Source: Nonomuraea gerenzanensis
GTDB taxonomy: Bacteria; Actinomycetota; Actinomycetes; Streptosporangiales; Streptosporangiaceae
NCBI RefSeq assembly: GCF_020215645.1
Contig: NZ_CP084058.1
Location: 5,952,001 to 6,016,000 of the forward strand
Length of the DNA: 64,000 nt
Reading direction: 5' to 3'
Shown here piece by piece: positions 1 through 8,649 of this stretch; within the stretch, counting starts at the first letter, position 1; the number at the start of each line of letters is the position of its first letter. A program made the position numbers and the translations under genes. The notes beneath the pieces are model-generated. The model ran no database searches. It was not told the origin of the DNA and saw only the letters and a program-made list of their open reading frames with translations.

Positions 1-1106
1 GCTCCCTGCCCCGCCACCCCGCGCCCCGAGGCTTCGTGGCCCGTCGTCTCCTGCCCTGGCGCCTGGTGACCTGCCGCCGCGTGCTCCGGCGTCCCACCGT
101 CCGCCGCCCCCTGCTCCGGCGGCCCGGTGGCGCCGTCCCCGCCGGCCCGGCCCAGCAGGGCCGAGCGGGTGATCGTCAGGTCCTGGGTCGAGGCCAGCGT
201 CACCCGCCCGCTGGAGGCGTCGAACACGTACAGTCCCGCCTCCCCCAGCGCCAGCGTGTGCGCCGCCGCAGGCCCCAGCCCGAACGGGGCGGGCAGATCC
301 AGGCAGAACGCCCAGCGCTGATCGAGGTGCAGGACGTGGACGAAGGCGTGCACCCCCGGGCTGAGGTCCCGGTCGGCGACCAGGTCGCGGGTGTGCAGGT
401 GGCTGTCCTGGTGGGTGTAGAGCGTGTAGAGGACGTTCTGGGCGGGGTCGAGGACGGCCTGGCGGCCCTGGCCGCGCATCTCCTCCTCCTGCCCGGCGGG
501 CACCGGCCGCTTGTCGCGCGTCTGCAACGGGCCCATGCGCTCGCGCGTCAAGTCGTAGGCGCGGACGCGGTAGCCGTCGGGGGCGGCCGGGGGCAGGCGG
601 TCCAGGACGTACATGGCGGTGCCGTCCGGGGAGAACGCCTCGGGCTCGATGTTGCCGTCGAGGTGCAGTGTGCGCGGGCGGTCCGCGCCGATGAGGGTCA
701 GGGTGGTGCGGGTACGCGGTCCCGGGGGCGGGCCGAGGGCGACGAGGGCGGCGGAGACGGCCTTGATCTGCTCGCCGGGGGCGGTGACGTCGGCGATGAG
801 GCGGCCGTTGCCGGCGTCGTAGGTGCGCAGGCGGCCGTCGGTGAGCTGGTACAGGCGGGACCAGCGCGCCTCGGCGACCGCGCCCGGGTAGGTGGCGCGT
901 ACGGCGCCGGTGGCCAGGTCGGCGACGGCCAGCCCGGCGGCGGTGTCGGCGAACAGCCGCCCGGGGCGTGGTGGCGGCGGGCTGGTGGCGCGGCGGCGTG
1001 CGGCGTGGTCGGCGGGAGGGGCGCTGGAGCAGCCCGGCAGGAGCGCGGCTGCGCCGGCCAGCGCGCCGCCGAGGGCCAGCGCCCGGCGTCTGGTGAAGGA
1101 AGCCAT
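1..1106 (-). CDS. Secreted lipoprotein, beta-propeller-like (3' end outside window)
   Basis: The frame opens with ATG at 1106 and runs off the left edge, leaving about 368 codons and no C-terminus. Residues 4-14 carry a twin-arginine stretch (TRRRALALGG) followed by a hydrophobic segment and a lipobox ending LPGC with Cys26. This suggests Tat export and lipidation on the outer face of the membrane. After a Pro/Ala linker come repeated short strand-turn units such as FSPDGTAMYVLD and GLYVFDASSGRV, typical of WD40/YncE-like propellers. The last visible part is a Gly/Ala/Gln-rich low-complexity tail. Its function is unknown; a surface binding or scaffold role is inferred. The ribosome site is weak. 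Confidence 0.7.
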   Translation of the reverse strand, partial: MASFTRRRALALGGALAGAAALLPGCSSAPPADHAARRRATSPPPPRPGRLFADTAAGLAVADLATGAVRATYPGAVAEARWSRLYQLTDGRLRTYDAGNGRLIADVTAPGEQIKAVSAALVALGPPPGPRTRTTLTLIGADRPRTLHLDGNIEPEAFSPDGTAMYVLDRLPPAAPDGYRVRAYDLTRERMGPLQTRDKRPVPAGQEEEMRGQGRQAVLDPAQNVLYTLYTHQDSHLHTRDLVADRDLSPGVHAFVHVLHLDQRWAFCLDLPAPFGLGPAAAHTLALGEAGLYVFDASSGRVTLASTQDLTITRSALLGRAGGDGATGPPEQGAADGGTPEHAAAGHQAPGQETTGHEASGRGVAGQG

Positions 1107-1226
1107 GCTCTGCCTACACCCGTGGAGCCGCGCGGGTTCCGGCGACGGGCCGCCCGGCTAGGCGGGCGCGTTTCGGCGACGGGCCGCCAGGAACCGCGCG
1201 GATGTCAGCGCCGGGAGCCGGCCCGT

Positions 1227-1655
1227 TCAGGCGGGCGGCAGGAGGCGGGCCAGGCGGCGCAGGCAGTGGCGGGCGAACGCGGCGGCGATCGGCCGGACCA
1301 GCGGCCACGCCGCCCGCCCCACCACCCCGAACGGCAGCTCCAGCTCCTCCGCCCACACCACGCGGCTGCCACCCGGGTGCGGGCGCACGCGGAAGGCGCC
1401 CCGGCCGCGCACGACCCGCCCGGTGTGCGTGACGCGCACCAGCGTCGGCGGCTCCCAGTGGGTGATGGTCATCGTGTCCAGGAAGCCGAACGGCCGCATC
1501 CCGGTGTAGGCCTCCAGCCCGTCCTCGCCCACCCGCCTGGCCGTGGTCATGAACATCCACTCCTGGTGCCGGGACCAGTCGGTCATCAGCGCGAACACCT
1601 GCTCCGGCGGCGCGGGCACGTGGACGGCGGCGGCCGTGTACACGGGTCTCACCAC
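1227..1655 (-). CDS. SRPBCC-fold protein (polyketide cyclase/dehydrase-like)
   Basis: About 142 residues, the usual size of a START/Bet v1-like SRPBCC domain. The opening (VHVPAPPEQVFALMTDWSRHQEW) matches the family's first strand and helix, and the C-terminal long helix (residues about 115-138) closes the cavity. These proteins bind hydrophobic small molecules; no catalytic residue can be assigned. I chose GTG at 1655 (a second GTG lies at 1652) because a GGGGAG ribosome site precedes it. The in-frame ATGs upstream would place that site inside the gene. It stands alone, with about 105 bp to the next upstream gene. Ligand and role are unknown. Confidence 0.75.
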   Translation of the reverse strand: MVRPVYTAAAVHVPAPPEQVFALMTDWSRHQEWMFMTTARRVGEDGLEAYTGMRPFGFLDTMTITHWEPPTLVRVTHTGRVVRGRGAFRVRPHPGGSRVVWAEELELPFGVVGRAAWPLVRPIAAAFARHCLRRLARLLPPA

Positions 1656-1778
1656 GAGAACTCCCCTCATCAAGGCCCCTCAGGGACCTCACCGCACGGC
1701 GAAGGCCGAACTCCCTCATGCAGTACCTGCTCATGACCGGGCCCGGCGAATCCGGCGCCGCCGAGGAGATCGCCGGGG

Positions 1779-2762
1779 CTACAGCCGGCGCAGCACCTCC
1801 ATGGCCTCCCGCTCGATCCGCGAAAGATCGCGCAAGACGGCGCCGGCCTGCTCCAGAGGTGCCGCGTCGCCGCTCTCCCCCGCCTTGGCGATCAGCGTGG
1901 ACACGTCCGTCCACAGGGCGGCGGCCTCGGCGTACAGCCGGTGACCGGTACGCAGCCCCGGGTCGTCGACGAGCCGGCCGCTCTCGTCCAGGAAGTCGCG
2001 GAACAGGGCACGGAACAGGCCGCCGCCGGTGCCGCCCCGTTCCATGAGATGGGCGGCCTGCGGCAGGTCCCGGCGCGGGTCGCCGGCGCGCCCCAGCCAG
2101 CCGGGCACCAGCTTGCCCGCCTTCTCGATGCCGCGGTGGCCCAGGTTCGCGATGGGAGCGGCGAGGAAGGACTCGGCGCACTGCCGGATGGCGGGGACGA
2201 TCCGGTCCTGCCAGGACGGCGGCCCGCCCGGCAGGGCGATGGTGAAGGAGCGGTTCCTGGCGGTCATCGGGCCGCGTTCGGAGCGTGCCCTGGCCAGGGC
2301 GGGCAGGCCGGTGCGCACCGCTCCGCCCTGCTGGCCGGTGTCCACGAGGTAGGCGTCGTGCTCGTCGTAGCCGTACATGGCCACCACGTGCCCGCCGAAG
2401 TGCACCTTGGTGGTGAAGTAGTCCAGGTGGTAGCAGTCGAGCTGGAGGCCGACCGGGCGGCCGGCGTCGATGGGGGCGGCCACATTCTGCCACGCCTTGC
2501 GCGGGGAGGTGGTCTCCTGCGCGGTCAGCGTCAGCCCGAGCCTGGCCGACAGGTTCCGGGTCAGCTCGAACGGCTTGACCCGGCCGCCGAGGAAGGGGAA
2601 CGGCATGCTTTTGCCGTCCCAGTAGACGAAGGACAGGCCCGAGCCCAGCCCGAACAGCATGGGCTCGGACAGGTCGAGCCCTTCGTGCCGCAGCAGCACC
2701 CCCAGCGCCGTCGTCTCGCAGTGGTGCGTGCCGCGCGCCTCGATGCCGTCGACGATGGTCAT
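1779..2762 (-). CDS. BtrH N-terminal/DUF4872 domain protein
   Basis: 327 residues from ATG at 2762, which has a GGGAGG ribosome site. The N-terminus (RGTHHCETTALG, Cys15) and the segment GGHVVAMYGYDEHDAYLVDT (His125, Asp141) resemble the cysteine-protease-like fold of BtrH, the butirosin enzyme that moves an acyl chain from its carrier protein to the aminoglycoside. The C-terminal helical part resembles DUF4872. In this family Cys, His and Asp form the active site. No aminoglycoside or other natural-product genes are nearby, so it is an orphan acyltransferase or peptidase-like protein. A perfect palindrome just upstream (2808-2832) is probably its operator. An acyl-transfer role is inferred from the family only. 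Confidence 0.75.
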   Translation of the reverse strand: MTIVDGIEARGTHHCETTALGVLLRHEGLDLSEPMLFGLGSGLSFVYWDGKSMPFPFLGGRVKPFELTRNLSARLGLTLTAQETTSPRKAWQNVAAPIDAGRPVGLQLDCYHLDYFTTKVHFGGHVVAMYGYDEHDAYLVDTGQQGGAVRTGLPALARARSERGPMTARNRSFTIALPGGPPSWQDRIVPAIRQCAESFLAAPIANLGHRGIEKAGKLVPGWLGRAGDPRRDLPQAAHLMERGGTGGGLFRALFRDFLDESGRLVDDPGLRTGHRLYAEAAALWTDVSTLIAKAGESGDAAPLEQAGAVLRDLSRIEREAMEVLRRL

Positions 2763-2807
2763 GCGTGCCTTTCCCTCCCTGTTGCCGACACCTTCACCGA
2801 CGACCAT

Positions 2808-2832
2808 GGACTCTCCCCCAGGGGGAGAGTCC
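2808..2832 (-). promoter_or_regulatory. MerR-type palindromic operator
   Basis: A perfect inverted repeat: GGACTCTCCCCC, one central A, then GGGGGAGAGTCC. On the minus strand TTGGAC (2829-2834) stands 19 bp from CCATGG, the long spacing used by MerR-family promoters, although the -10 is poor. It lies between the BtrH-like gene and the decayed MerR gene (2862-3177), so the operator has outlived its local regulator. Confidence 0.6.
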
Positions 2833-2861
2833 AACGGCATCGCCCCACGCGCGCGCCCGCG

Positions 2862-3177
2862 TCACTCCTGCCGGAGATCCAGGGTGGCCGGCTCGCTGAC
2901 GGTCTCCTGCCGCTGGGTGATGCGTTCGCGGCCGGTACGGACCAGTTCGTCGCCCGCGGCGACCCACGATGCCAGATCGTGCGGCAGCGGCGGGATGCCG
3001 GCGCTCTCCTCTGAGCGTGATCCCTACGCGTTGCGCGGCCGGCGCCAGAGTGATCCGGCAGATCGCGTCGACGGTGCAGCGGCGGGCGTTGCCGTCGCTG
3101 CGGTACGCGGTGATCACGCCGTAGCGCTCGTAGAAGCGGACGGCGTCGGCCGTCACCCCGGCGGCCTCAGCGCGTAC
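2862..3177 (-). pseudogene. Decayed MerR-family regulator
   Basis: The minus strand encodes a MerR DNA-binding core (EAAGVTADAVRFYERYGVI) without its start: the expected first helix is missing and the preceding bases are the stop region of the ankyrin gene. After about 50 codons (near VGITLRGE) the frame shifts; a second frame continues with GIPPLPHDLASWVAAGDE through ITQRQETVSEPATL to a TGA at 2862. Both parts together resemble a MerR protein of about 130 residues. The 5' truncation plus frameshift make it non-functional. It was probably the regulator of the palindrome at 2808-2832 and the BtrH-like gene. Confidence 0.7.
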
Positions 3178-4594
3178 GGGACTCGAACAGGTACTGAAGC
3201 CGCCGCGCCACGGGATCGTGCGGGCGGGCGGCGAAGGCGATCCGCACCCACCCGCCCGCGTCGGCCCGCAGAAGATCGTCGCGGACGGACGGGTCGGCGC
3301 CGCGCTCCAGGAGCAGGCGGATGACGGGGAGCCGGCCGCCGGGGATCGCCCAATGCAGGCCGGTCCGCCCGAGATAGGGCGCCACGTCCGGATGCACGCC
3401 CCGGTCCAGGAACCAGCGCACGACCTCCACCCGGCCGTGCTGGCAGGCGTGGACGAACGCCTCTCCCTCGATCTCCGCGGGATCATCGGACGGCGGCAGC
3501 CGGGACGGGAAACCCGCGCCGGTGTCGGCCAGGTCGGGGCGTGTCGGCGCGGCGTCCGGGCGGAGGCGGCCGTTCGCGTCGAAGCAGGCCCGCACCAGAT
3601 CCAGCCGGCCGCAGGCGGCGAACGTCCACAGCGACCGGGGGACGATCGTGTGCCCGGCGAGCAGGTCGACGATGTCCGTGTTGCCGTGGTAGATCGCGTT
3701 CTCCAGCGGGAAGACGCCCTCCGCGCGGGCGCCTGGGTCGGCGCCCGCGTCCAGCAGCAGGCGTACGTAGGCGAGCCGGTCGAAGCGGGCGGCCCAGGTG
3801 AGCGGGAGATCGAGGTCGGCTGCCTTGCCGAGCAGGACCTCGACCGCGGCGCGCGGCACGCCGAGCTCCCGCCCGAGCCGGACGCCGGGGATCGCCTCGG
3901 GGAGCGCGAGCATGCGCAGCAGGATGCCGGCCTGCTCGGTGGCCAGGGCGGCGAGTCGTGGGGTGTCGCCTGCCAGCAGGGCCTGGGCCTGGCGTCGCAG
4001 CCGCCGCCGTTCCTCCCGGCGGTCGGCGAGATCACGGCGGGACTTCTCGGTGTACGACACCAGCTCACGCCAGGTCGGGAAGCCGAGTTCGCGCGCGATG
4101 ATCAGCCGGGCGTCGCGAAGCTCGACGGTCACGCTGGAAGGCGCGCCGGCGGTCGTGGCGGACGCTGCGGTGGAGAGGGTGGAGAGCGTGGCGGGCGTCC
4201 CGCCGGCGGTGGCGGCGGCGTGCCGGGGCACGTAGGCGCGCAACCGCCGCACCGCCCCCGGATCACCACGACGCAGCTCGGTCAGCAGCGCCTCCGCCAT
4301 CGCAGCGTAGATCCCCGGCCGCACCCCCATGAGCCGCGAAACCGGCCGATCCCCGAAGCTCCCGCCGACATGCGCGCGGAACTCGGCCCAACTCCGGAAC
4401 CCGTGCTCCTGCGCGACCACGAACTGAGCATCACTGAGCAGGAACCGCCCAGCCCTCCGCCCACCCAGCACCTCACCGACCCGAGCCCAGGCCACCCCAT
4501 CCCCCGCCGCATGGGCGCGCAGGAGCTGCTTGGCCTGCTTGCGGTAGTACGCCAGGTTCGGACGGGCAGGCAGCTCGAAATGACGACCGGACAT
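3167..4594 (-). CDS. Ankyrin-repeat protein
   Basis: 475 residues from ATG at 4594, preceded by GAAGGGG at good spacing. The N-terminal half (residues 1-240) is helical and charged with recurring pieces such as ELGFPTWRELV and EHGFRSWAEFRAHV, a motif common ahead of ankyrin arrays in actinobacteria. Residues about 250-470 hold several ankyrin-like repeats (AYVRLLLDAGADPGARAEG, VVRWFLDRGVHPDVAPYLG, VIRLLLERGADPSVRDDL). Such arrays bind proteins; the partner is unknown. No signal peptide or membrane segment is visible, so it should be cytoplasmic. Its 3' end abuts the truncated MerR pseudogene, so it may have been joined there by a deletion. Confidence 0.8.
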   Translation of the reverse strand: MSGRHFELPARPNLAYYRKQAKQLLRAHAAGDGVAWARVGEVLGGRRAGRFLLSDAQFVVAQEHGFRSWAEFRAHVGGSFGDRPVSRLMGVRPGIYAAMAEALLTELRRGDPGAVRRLRAYVPRHAAATAGGTPATLSTLSTAASATTAGAPSSVTVELRDARLIIARELGFPTWRELVSYTEKSRRDLADRREERRRLRRQAQALLAGDTPRLAALATEQAGILLRMLALPEAIPGVRLGRELGVPRAAVEVLLGKAADLDLPLTWAARFDRLAYVRLLLDAGADPGARAEGVFPLENAIYHGNTDIVDLLAGHTIVPRSLWTFAACGRLDLVRACFDANGRLRPDAAPTRPDLADTGAGFPSRLPPSDDPAEIEGEAFVHACQHGRVEVVRWFLDRGVHPDVAPYLGRTGLHWAIPGGRLPVIRLLLERGADPSVRDDLLRADAGGWVRIAFAARPHDPVARRLQYLFESRTR

Positions 4595-4725
4595 CGCGAC
4601 CCCTTCGTCACCGGGGTCCGCTCGCCCGGCCGGAAGGAGGTTGGCCCTGCGCGTCGTAGATGCGTGCTCGAGGTGGGAAGATCCCTGCCCGCGGACTGGC
4701 AGCGCCCTCGCGCGCTCCTCCCACC

Positions 4726-5094
4726 TTACGGACCGGCTTCCGGCGCGGGCAACGGGGCGGCGGTCTCGCCCCCGATGCCCGTCTCGTTGCCGTCGGCGTC
4801 GTGGAAGACCCACTTGCAGACGTTGCCGTGCTGCTCCATGTCCACGGGACGCAGCCCGCGCCCGGCGATCCGGTCCACCTCCGAGGCCGGGTCGTCCACC
4901 CAGATCATGCACACCCCGCCGCCGGCGCGGGCGGCGTCCTCGATGACGTACACGTACCGGTCCTCCGCCAGCTGCCACACCGCCTCGACGTCGTTGGGCC
5001 AGAACGCCGGGTCCCTGCCGAGCAGCCTGGTGTACCACTCCACCGCGCTCTTGCAGTCGCGGACCGGGATGCCCGCGAAGATGCCTGTCGCCAC
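4726..5094 (-). CDS. VOC-family (glyoxalase/bleomycin-resistance fold) protein
   Basis: 122 residues from GTG at 5094, preceded by GAGGGGAGCAGGCA. The chain shows the paired beta-alpha-beta3 modules of VOC proteins: FAGIPVRDCKSAVEWYTRLLG at the start and CKWVFHDADGNETGIGGE at the end, the second containing the usual metal-ligand glutamate. The family includes lyases, isomerases, dioxygenases and antibiotic-binding proteins; the ligand cannot be told from sequence. It is a single gene between the ankyrin gene and the methyltransferase. Confidence 0.75.
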   Translation of the reverse strand: MATGIFAGIPVRDCKSAVEWYTRLLGRDPAFWPNDVEAVWQLAEDRYVYVIEDAARAGGGVCMIWVDDPASEVDRIAGRGLRPVDMEQHGNVCKWVFHDADGNETGIGGETAAPLPAPEAGP

Positions 5095-5264
5095 TGCCTG
5101 CTCCCCTCTCTTGCCGGACCGGACGGCCCGGCTCAACGGTAGGGACTCCGCGCGGATACGGAAGTCATCGTTCGGGGCGGAGGTCACGGGACGAACCGGC
5201 GAGCAGGGCAGCCAGCAGGGCGGCGAGCAGGGCCGGCGCGGCGATCGCGCGGGGCACGGCCCGA

Positions 5265-6077
5265 TCACTCCGCGCGTACGCCGGAGGTGGACAGCAGCGG
5301 GATGCCGAGCATCGCCAGCCGCGGGTCGAGGGTGAGGTCGGCCAGGAGCCGCAGGTCCTCGGCGGCCATGCCCGCCTCGAGGAGCTGGGGTGCCAGCTCC
5401 CGGCTGCCGAAGTGGGCCAGCAGGCAGACGCCGGTGCCGCCGCTCCAGGAGCGCTGCCACGCCTCGGTCTCGACCCGGGTCAGGCCGATCCCGGCCATCG
5501 CCGCGTGCACGTGGCGGCACCAGGCGATGTCGTTGCCGTTGGCCTGCAGGACGGCGCGGATGCCGCGTTCGTAGGCGGCGAACACGTCGTGGGCGCGCGG
5601 GTCGGGGGTGTCGAGCACGGTCGTGGCCCATTGCGCCTCCAGCTCCTCCACCAGCAGCACCCCGCCGGGCGCGAGGGAGCCGGCCAGCCTGGCCAGCACC
5701 TCGTGGCGCTGCGGCACGTGCTGCAGCACGGCCCGGGCGTGGATGAGGTCGAAGCTGCCGGCCGGCATCGGGTCCACGGCCACGTCGTGGCGCATGATCG
5801 TGAGCCGGGGGTGGGGGCGTACGTGCTGGGGTTTGACGTCGGTGGCGATCACCTCGCCGTCCGGCCCGACGCGGTCGGCGAGCCAGGCGGCGATGGTGCC
5901 CGCGCCGGCGCCGACCTCCAGGCAGCGGGCGCCCGCGGCGACGCCGATCCGGGTGAGCCTGGCGGTGGTGTACTCGTCGAGCATCTCGCCCAGCGAGCCG
6001 AGCAGCACGTCGGCGTGGGCGGCGTCGTTGTCGAAGGCGTACGGGGTGCCTGGTTGGTGCCCTGTGGCCGCGCTCAT
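5265..6077 (-). CDS. Class I SAM-dependent methyltransferase
   Basis: 270 residues from ATG at 6077, chosen for the GAGGAGG ribosome site just upstream. Motif I is LEVGAGAGTIAAWLA (about residues 47-61); an acidic motif II follows (GEVIATDVKP), then SFDLIHARAVLQHVP and LAPGGVLLVEELE, the usual order for UbiE/Methyltransf_25 enzymes. It should transfer a methyl group from S-adenosylmethionine to a small molecule. The C-terminal 80 residues lack further motifs. The neighbours do not reveal a substrate. Cytosolic. Confidence 0.8.
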   Translation of the reverse strand: MSAATGHQPGTPYAFDNDAAHADVLLGSLGEMLDEYTTARLTRIGVAAGARCLEVGAGAGTIAAWLADRVGPDGEVIATDVKPQHVRPHPRLTIMRHDVAVDPMPAGSFDLIHARAVLQHVPQRHEVLARLAGSLAPGGVLLVEELEAQWATTVLDTPDPRAHDVFAAYERGIRAVLQANGNDIAWCRHVHAAMAGIGLTRVETEAWQRSWSGGTGVCLLAHFGSRELAPQLLEAGMAAEDLRLLADLTLDPRLAMLGIPLLSTSGVRAE

Positions 6078-6570
6078 CGGTCCTCCTCGTTGGACCTCGC
6101 TGGCGTGCTCCGGCGGCAAAGATCGGACCTGGCCGGAGTGTCGCAGGTCTGCGCGGCGCGAGCAAGCCGTCCAGGGGGCGGGTCAGAACTTCCCGGTCTT
6201 CGCCCTGGCATCGCGCCCTACCCGCGGGCCCGCATCAGCCGCTTCGGCGCGGACGCCACCGACGAGCTGCGCCATCGGCCGGATCCGTTCGACCCCCTGC
6301 TGAAGAGGTCGCCTGCACCGGCGTCGAACTGACCCCGCACGAGGCCACCGGCCGTCTGACAAGCCACGTGTATAGGTCCAGGATGGTGTGAACCGATGGT
6401 CACGGCGGAGGGCGGCTTCGAGCGCGTCAGGCAGGGCGCCGATGAATCGGCTCATCAGGAGATCGTCCGCACGCATGGGGCCATGTGATCGCCCTGGTCA
6501 GCGACATGACCATCCCCGTCTCTCGTACCCGGTCCGCCGGGCGGACGGCAGCAGGCCGTACGAGGCGGAA
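6078..6570. other. Intergenic stretch without a supported gene
   Basis: Between the methyltransferase start and the DUF3052 stop. A 97-codon minus-strand frame (6183-6476) and short plus-strand frames exist, but none has a convincing ribosome site together with a recognisable domain or coding-type base use. The methyltransferase promoter probably lies at the left end. It may be decayed coding sequence. Confidence 0.4.
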
Positions 6571-6972
6571 TCAGCCGCGGCCTCCGGTGAACGGGGGCTC
6601 GCCCGGCTTCAGCGGGCGGAAGCGCATCGCCGACCACACCTCGTCCACGGCCACCTGCCCGTTCGGACGCAGCCCGTACTCGCCCGCGATCGGCCACAGC
6701 GAATCACGGTTGATGTCGGCCTTGTTGCCCTTCGGGTAGGCGATCCACACGATCCCGGGCTCGCTCAGCACCGCACGGTGCTCGTCGAGCAGGCCGCGCG
6801 CGGCGGCGGCGTCGGCGGCGAAGAACACCGCCACGTCCGCCTCCTTGACGGTGCCGGCGTGGCGGGCGCCCTCGGGCAGCGGCTCCACCAGCGGGCGGTG
6901 GGCGTCCGCGGAGATCCACACGGTGGAGCCCGGCTTGATCAGCAGTTTCTCGGCGACGGTCTTGGCAGGCAT
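6571..6972 (-). CDS. DUF3052 family protein
   Basis: 133 residues from ATG at 6972. The opening AEKLLIKPGSTVWISA and the middle IVWIAYPKGNKADINRDSLWP match small actinobacterial DUF3052 proteins, which have no assigned function. The ATG lies two bases after the stop of the upstream DHFR-like gene, so the two are probably translated from one message with coupled initiation. No membrane segment or signal is present. The C-terminus (RPLKPGEPPF) is typical of the family. Confidence 0.8.
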   Translation of the reverse strand: MPAKTVAEKLLIKPGSTVWISADAHRPLVEPLPEGARHAGTVKEADVAVFFAADAAAARGLLDEHRAVLSEPGIVWIAYPKGNKADINRDSLWPIAGEYGLRPNGQVAVDEVWSAMRFRPLKPGEPPFTGGRG

Positions 6973-6974
6973 GG

Positions 6975-7520
6975 TCAGGCCCTCGTGTAGGTCAGGTTCA
7001 GCACGCCGGTGCCGAAGGTGGCGGACTCGGTGAGTGTCAGGGGGATCCGGGCGCTTCCGGGCTCGAACAGGCGGCGGCCGGTGCCGACCACGAGGGGGTG
7101 GACCAGCAGGTTGAGCTCGTCGAGCAGGCCTTCGCGCAGCAGCCAGGTCACCAGGGTGGGGCTGCCGCTCATGCCGATGTCCCCGCCGGGGCTCTCCTTG
7201 AGCCGCAGCAGCTCCTTGCGCGGGTCGGCGGCGATGACGGTGGTGTTGGCCCAGGCGGGGTCGGTCAGGGTGGTGGAGACGACGTACTTGGGGGCGGCGT
7301 TCAGGGTGGCGGCCATGGGGTCCTGGCCGGCGTCCTGGTGCGGCCAGTGGGCGGCGAAGACGTCGTAGGTGCGCCGGCCGAGCAGCAGGGCGTCGGCGGC
7401 TGCCAGCTGCGCGGCGACCGCCTGGCGCATCTCCTCGTCGAGATACGGGAAGTGCCAGGTCTCGGGGGCTTCGACGACGCCGTCGAGCGAGATGAACAGC
7501 CCCGCGACGATCTTTCTCAT
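6975..7520 (-). CDS. Dihydrofolate reductase-family protein (RibD C-terminal-like)
   Basis: 181 residues from ATG at 7520 with AAGGAG upstream. Features include KIVAGLFISLDGVVEAPETW at the start, LLLGRRTYDVFAAHWP (residues about 50-65), SGSPTLVTWLLREGLLDELNLLVHPLVVGTGRRLFE, and a closing strand GVLNLTYTRA. This is the standard layout of the large actinobacterial group annotated as DHFR-family proteins, which use NADPH-binding folds but mostly have unknown substrates. It is the first gene of a two-gene operon with DUF3052. It is not the housekeeping folA, which is shorter and has a different active-site loop. Confidence 0.8.
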   Translation of the reverse strand: MRKIVAGLFISLDGVVEAPETWHFPYLDEEMRQAVAAQLAAADALLLGRRTYDVFAAHWPHQDAGQDPMAATLNAAPKYVVSTTLTDPAWANTTVIAADPRKELLRLKESPGGDIGMSGSPTLVTWLLREGLLDELNLLVHPLVVGTGRRLFEPGSARIPLTLTESATFGTGVLNLTYTRA

Positions 7521-7651
7521 GGGTTCGCGGCTCCTTGCGTTCCGAGGTGGCTTCAGCCTTCCACCGACAAATCTTTTTGTCAAGGCAGCCGCATCTGTCG
7601 GTGATCAAACCGGATGAGCGGGGCGCGCCAGGGCCGATAAGGTGCGTGAGC

Positions 7652-8635
7652 ATGACCTTTCCCCGCAAGCTGACCAGGGGCGATGTGGTGCGCGTCGTCG
7701 CCCCGGCCGGCTCCCGCGCGATGGTGACCGAGCACGACCACACCGCCGTCATCGAGGCGCGCTTCGCCGAGCTCGGCCTCACCCTCACCTACGGCCGCCA
7801 CGTGGACGAGCGCGACGCCTTCGACTCCTCGGCCGTCGCCTCCCGCGTCGCCGACCTGCACGACGCCTTCGCCGACCCCTCGGTCGCGGCGATCCTCACG
7901 GTCATCGGCGGCTACAACAGCAACGAGCTGCTGCCGTACCTGGACTGGGAGCTGATCCGCGCCAACCCCAAGATCTTCTGCGGCTACTCCGACATCAGCG
8001 CCCTGCAGAACGCCATCCTGGCCCGCACCGGCCTGGTGACCTACTCCGGGCCGCACTGGTCCACGTTCGGCATGCGCGACCACTTCGAGCAGACCCTGGG
8101 CTGGTTCACCGACATCATGTTCGGCACCGAGCCGGTCGCCCTGGCGCCCTCCGGCACCTGGAGCGACGACCTGTGGTTCATCGACCAGGACAAGCGCGAG
8201 CTCCTCCCCAACGAGGGCTGGTGGCGCCTGCGGCGCGGCACCGCCGAGGGGCGGCTCGTCGGCGGCAACCTGGCCACGCTCAGCCTGCTGCAGGGCACCC
8301 CGTACATGCCGTCACTCGACGGCGCGATCCTCTTCCTGGAGGACGACTTCGAGTCGCACCCGGCGACCTTCGCCCGCAACCTGACGTCCCTGCTCCAGCA
8401 GCCCGGCGCCACCGGCGTGCGCGGGCTGGCCGTCGGGCGCTTCCAGCCGGCGACCCGCATGACCCGCCCGCTGCTGGAGCAGATCGTCGCCACCCAGCCG
8501 ACCCTGGAGGGGGTGCCGGTGCTGGCCAACCTCGACTTCGGCCACACCCACCCCCTGGCCACCATCCCGATCGGCGGGCGGGCCGGGCTCACGGTCACCG
8601 GCGAGCGGGCGAGCCTGGTCCTGCGCGAGCACTGA
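7652..8635 (+). CDS. S66 peptidase, LD-carboxypeptidase/MccF type
   Basis: 327 residues from ATG at 7652. The N-terminal domain contains the nucleophile motif GYSDISAL (Ser about 113); the C-terminal domain carries FLEDDFES (Glu about 229) and GHTHPLATIP (His about 298), giving the Ser-Glu-His triad of the family. S66 enzymes either trim murein tetrapeptides at the L,D-bond or, as MccF, inactivate microcin-C-like peptide-nucleotides. No signal peptide is present, so it acts in the cytoplasm on recycled muropeptides or on an imported toxin. It is a single gene divergent from the DHFR-like operon and converging on the response regulator. The GYSDIS and GGNLATL motifs fit MccF-like members well. 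Confidence 0.85.
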   Translation: MTFPRKLTRGDVVRVVAPAGSRAMVTEHDHTAVIEARFAELGLTLTYGRHVDERDAFDSSAVASRVADLHDAFADPSVAAILTVIGGYNSNELLPYLDWELIRANPKIFCGYSDISALQNAILARTGLVTYSGPHWSTFGMRDHFEQTLGWFTDIMFGTEPVALAPSGTWSDDLWFIDQDKRELLPNEGWWRLRRGTAEGRLVGGNLATLSLLQGTPYMPSLDGAILFLEDDFESHPATFARNLTSLLQQPGATGVRGLAVGRFQPATRMTRPLLEQIVATQPTLEGVPVLANLDFGHTHPLATIPIGGRAGLTVTGERASLVLREH

Positions 8636-8649
8636 TCGCCAGGGGCCGG

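Noticed and set aside
36..1736. Long plus-strand open frame opposite the lipoprotein gene
   Set aside because: Arg/Gly/Ala-rich product without domains; it is an antisense artefact of high G+C. The minus-strand lipoprotein has a signal peptide and lipobox.
5165..5257. 30-residue hydrophobic minus-strand frame (GTG at 5257) after the methyltransferase
   Set aside because: It could be a small membrane peptide, but the ribosome site is poorly placed and the Leu/Ala repeats may come from GC-rich direct repeats. Not supported enough to annotate.
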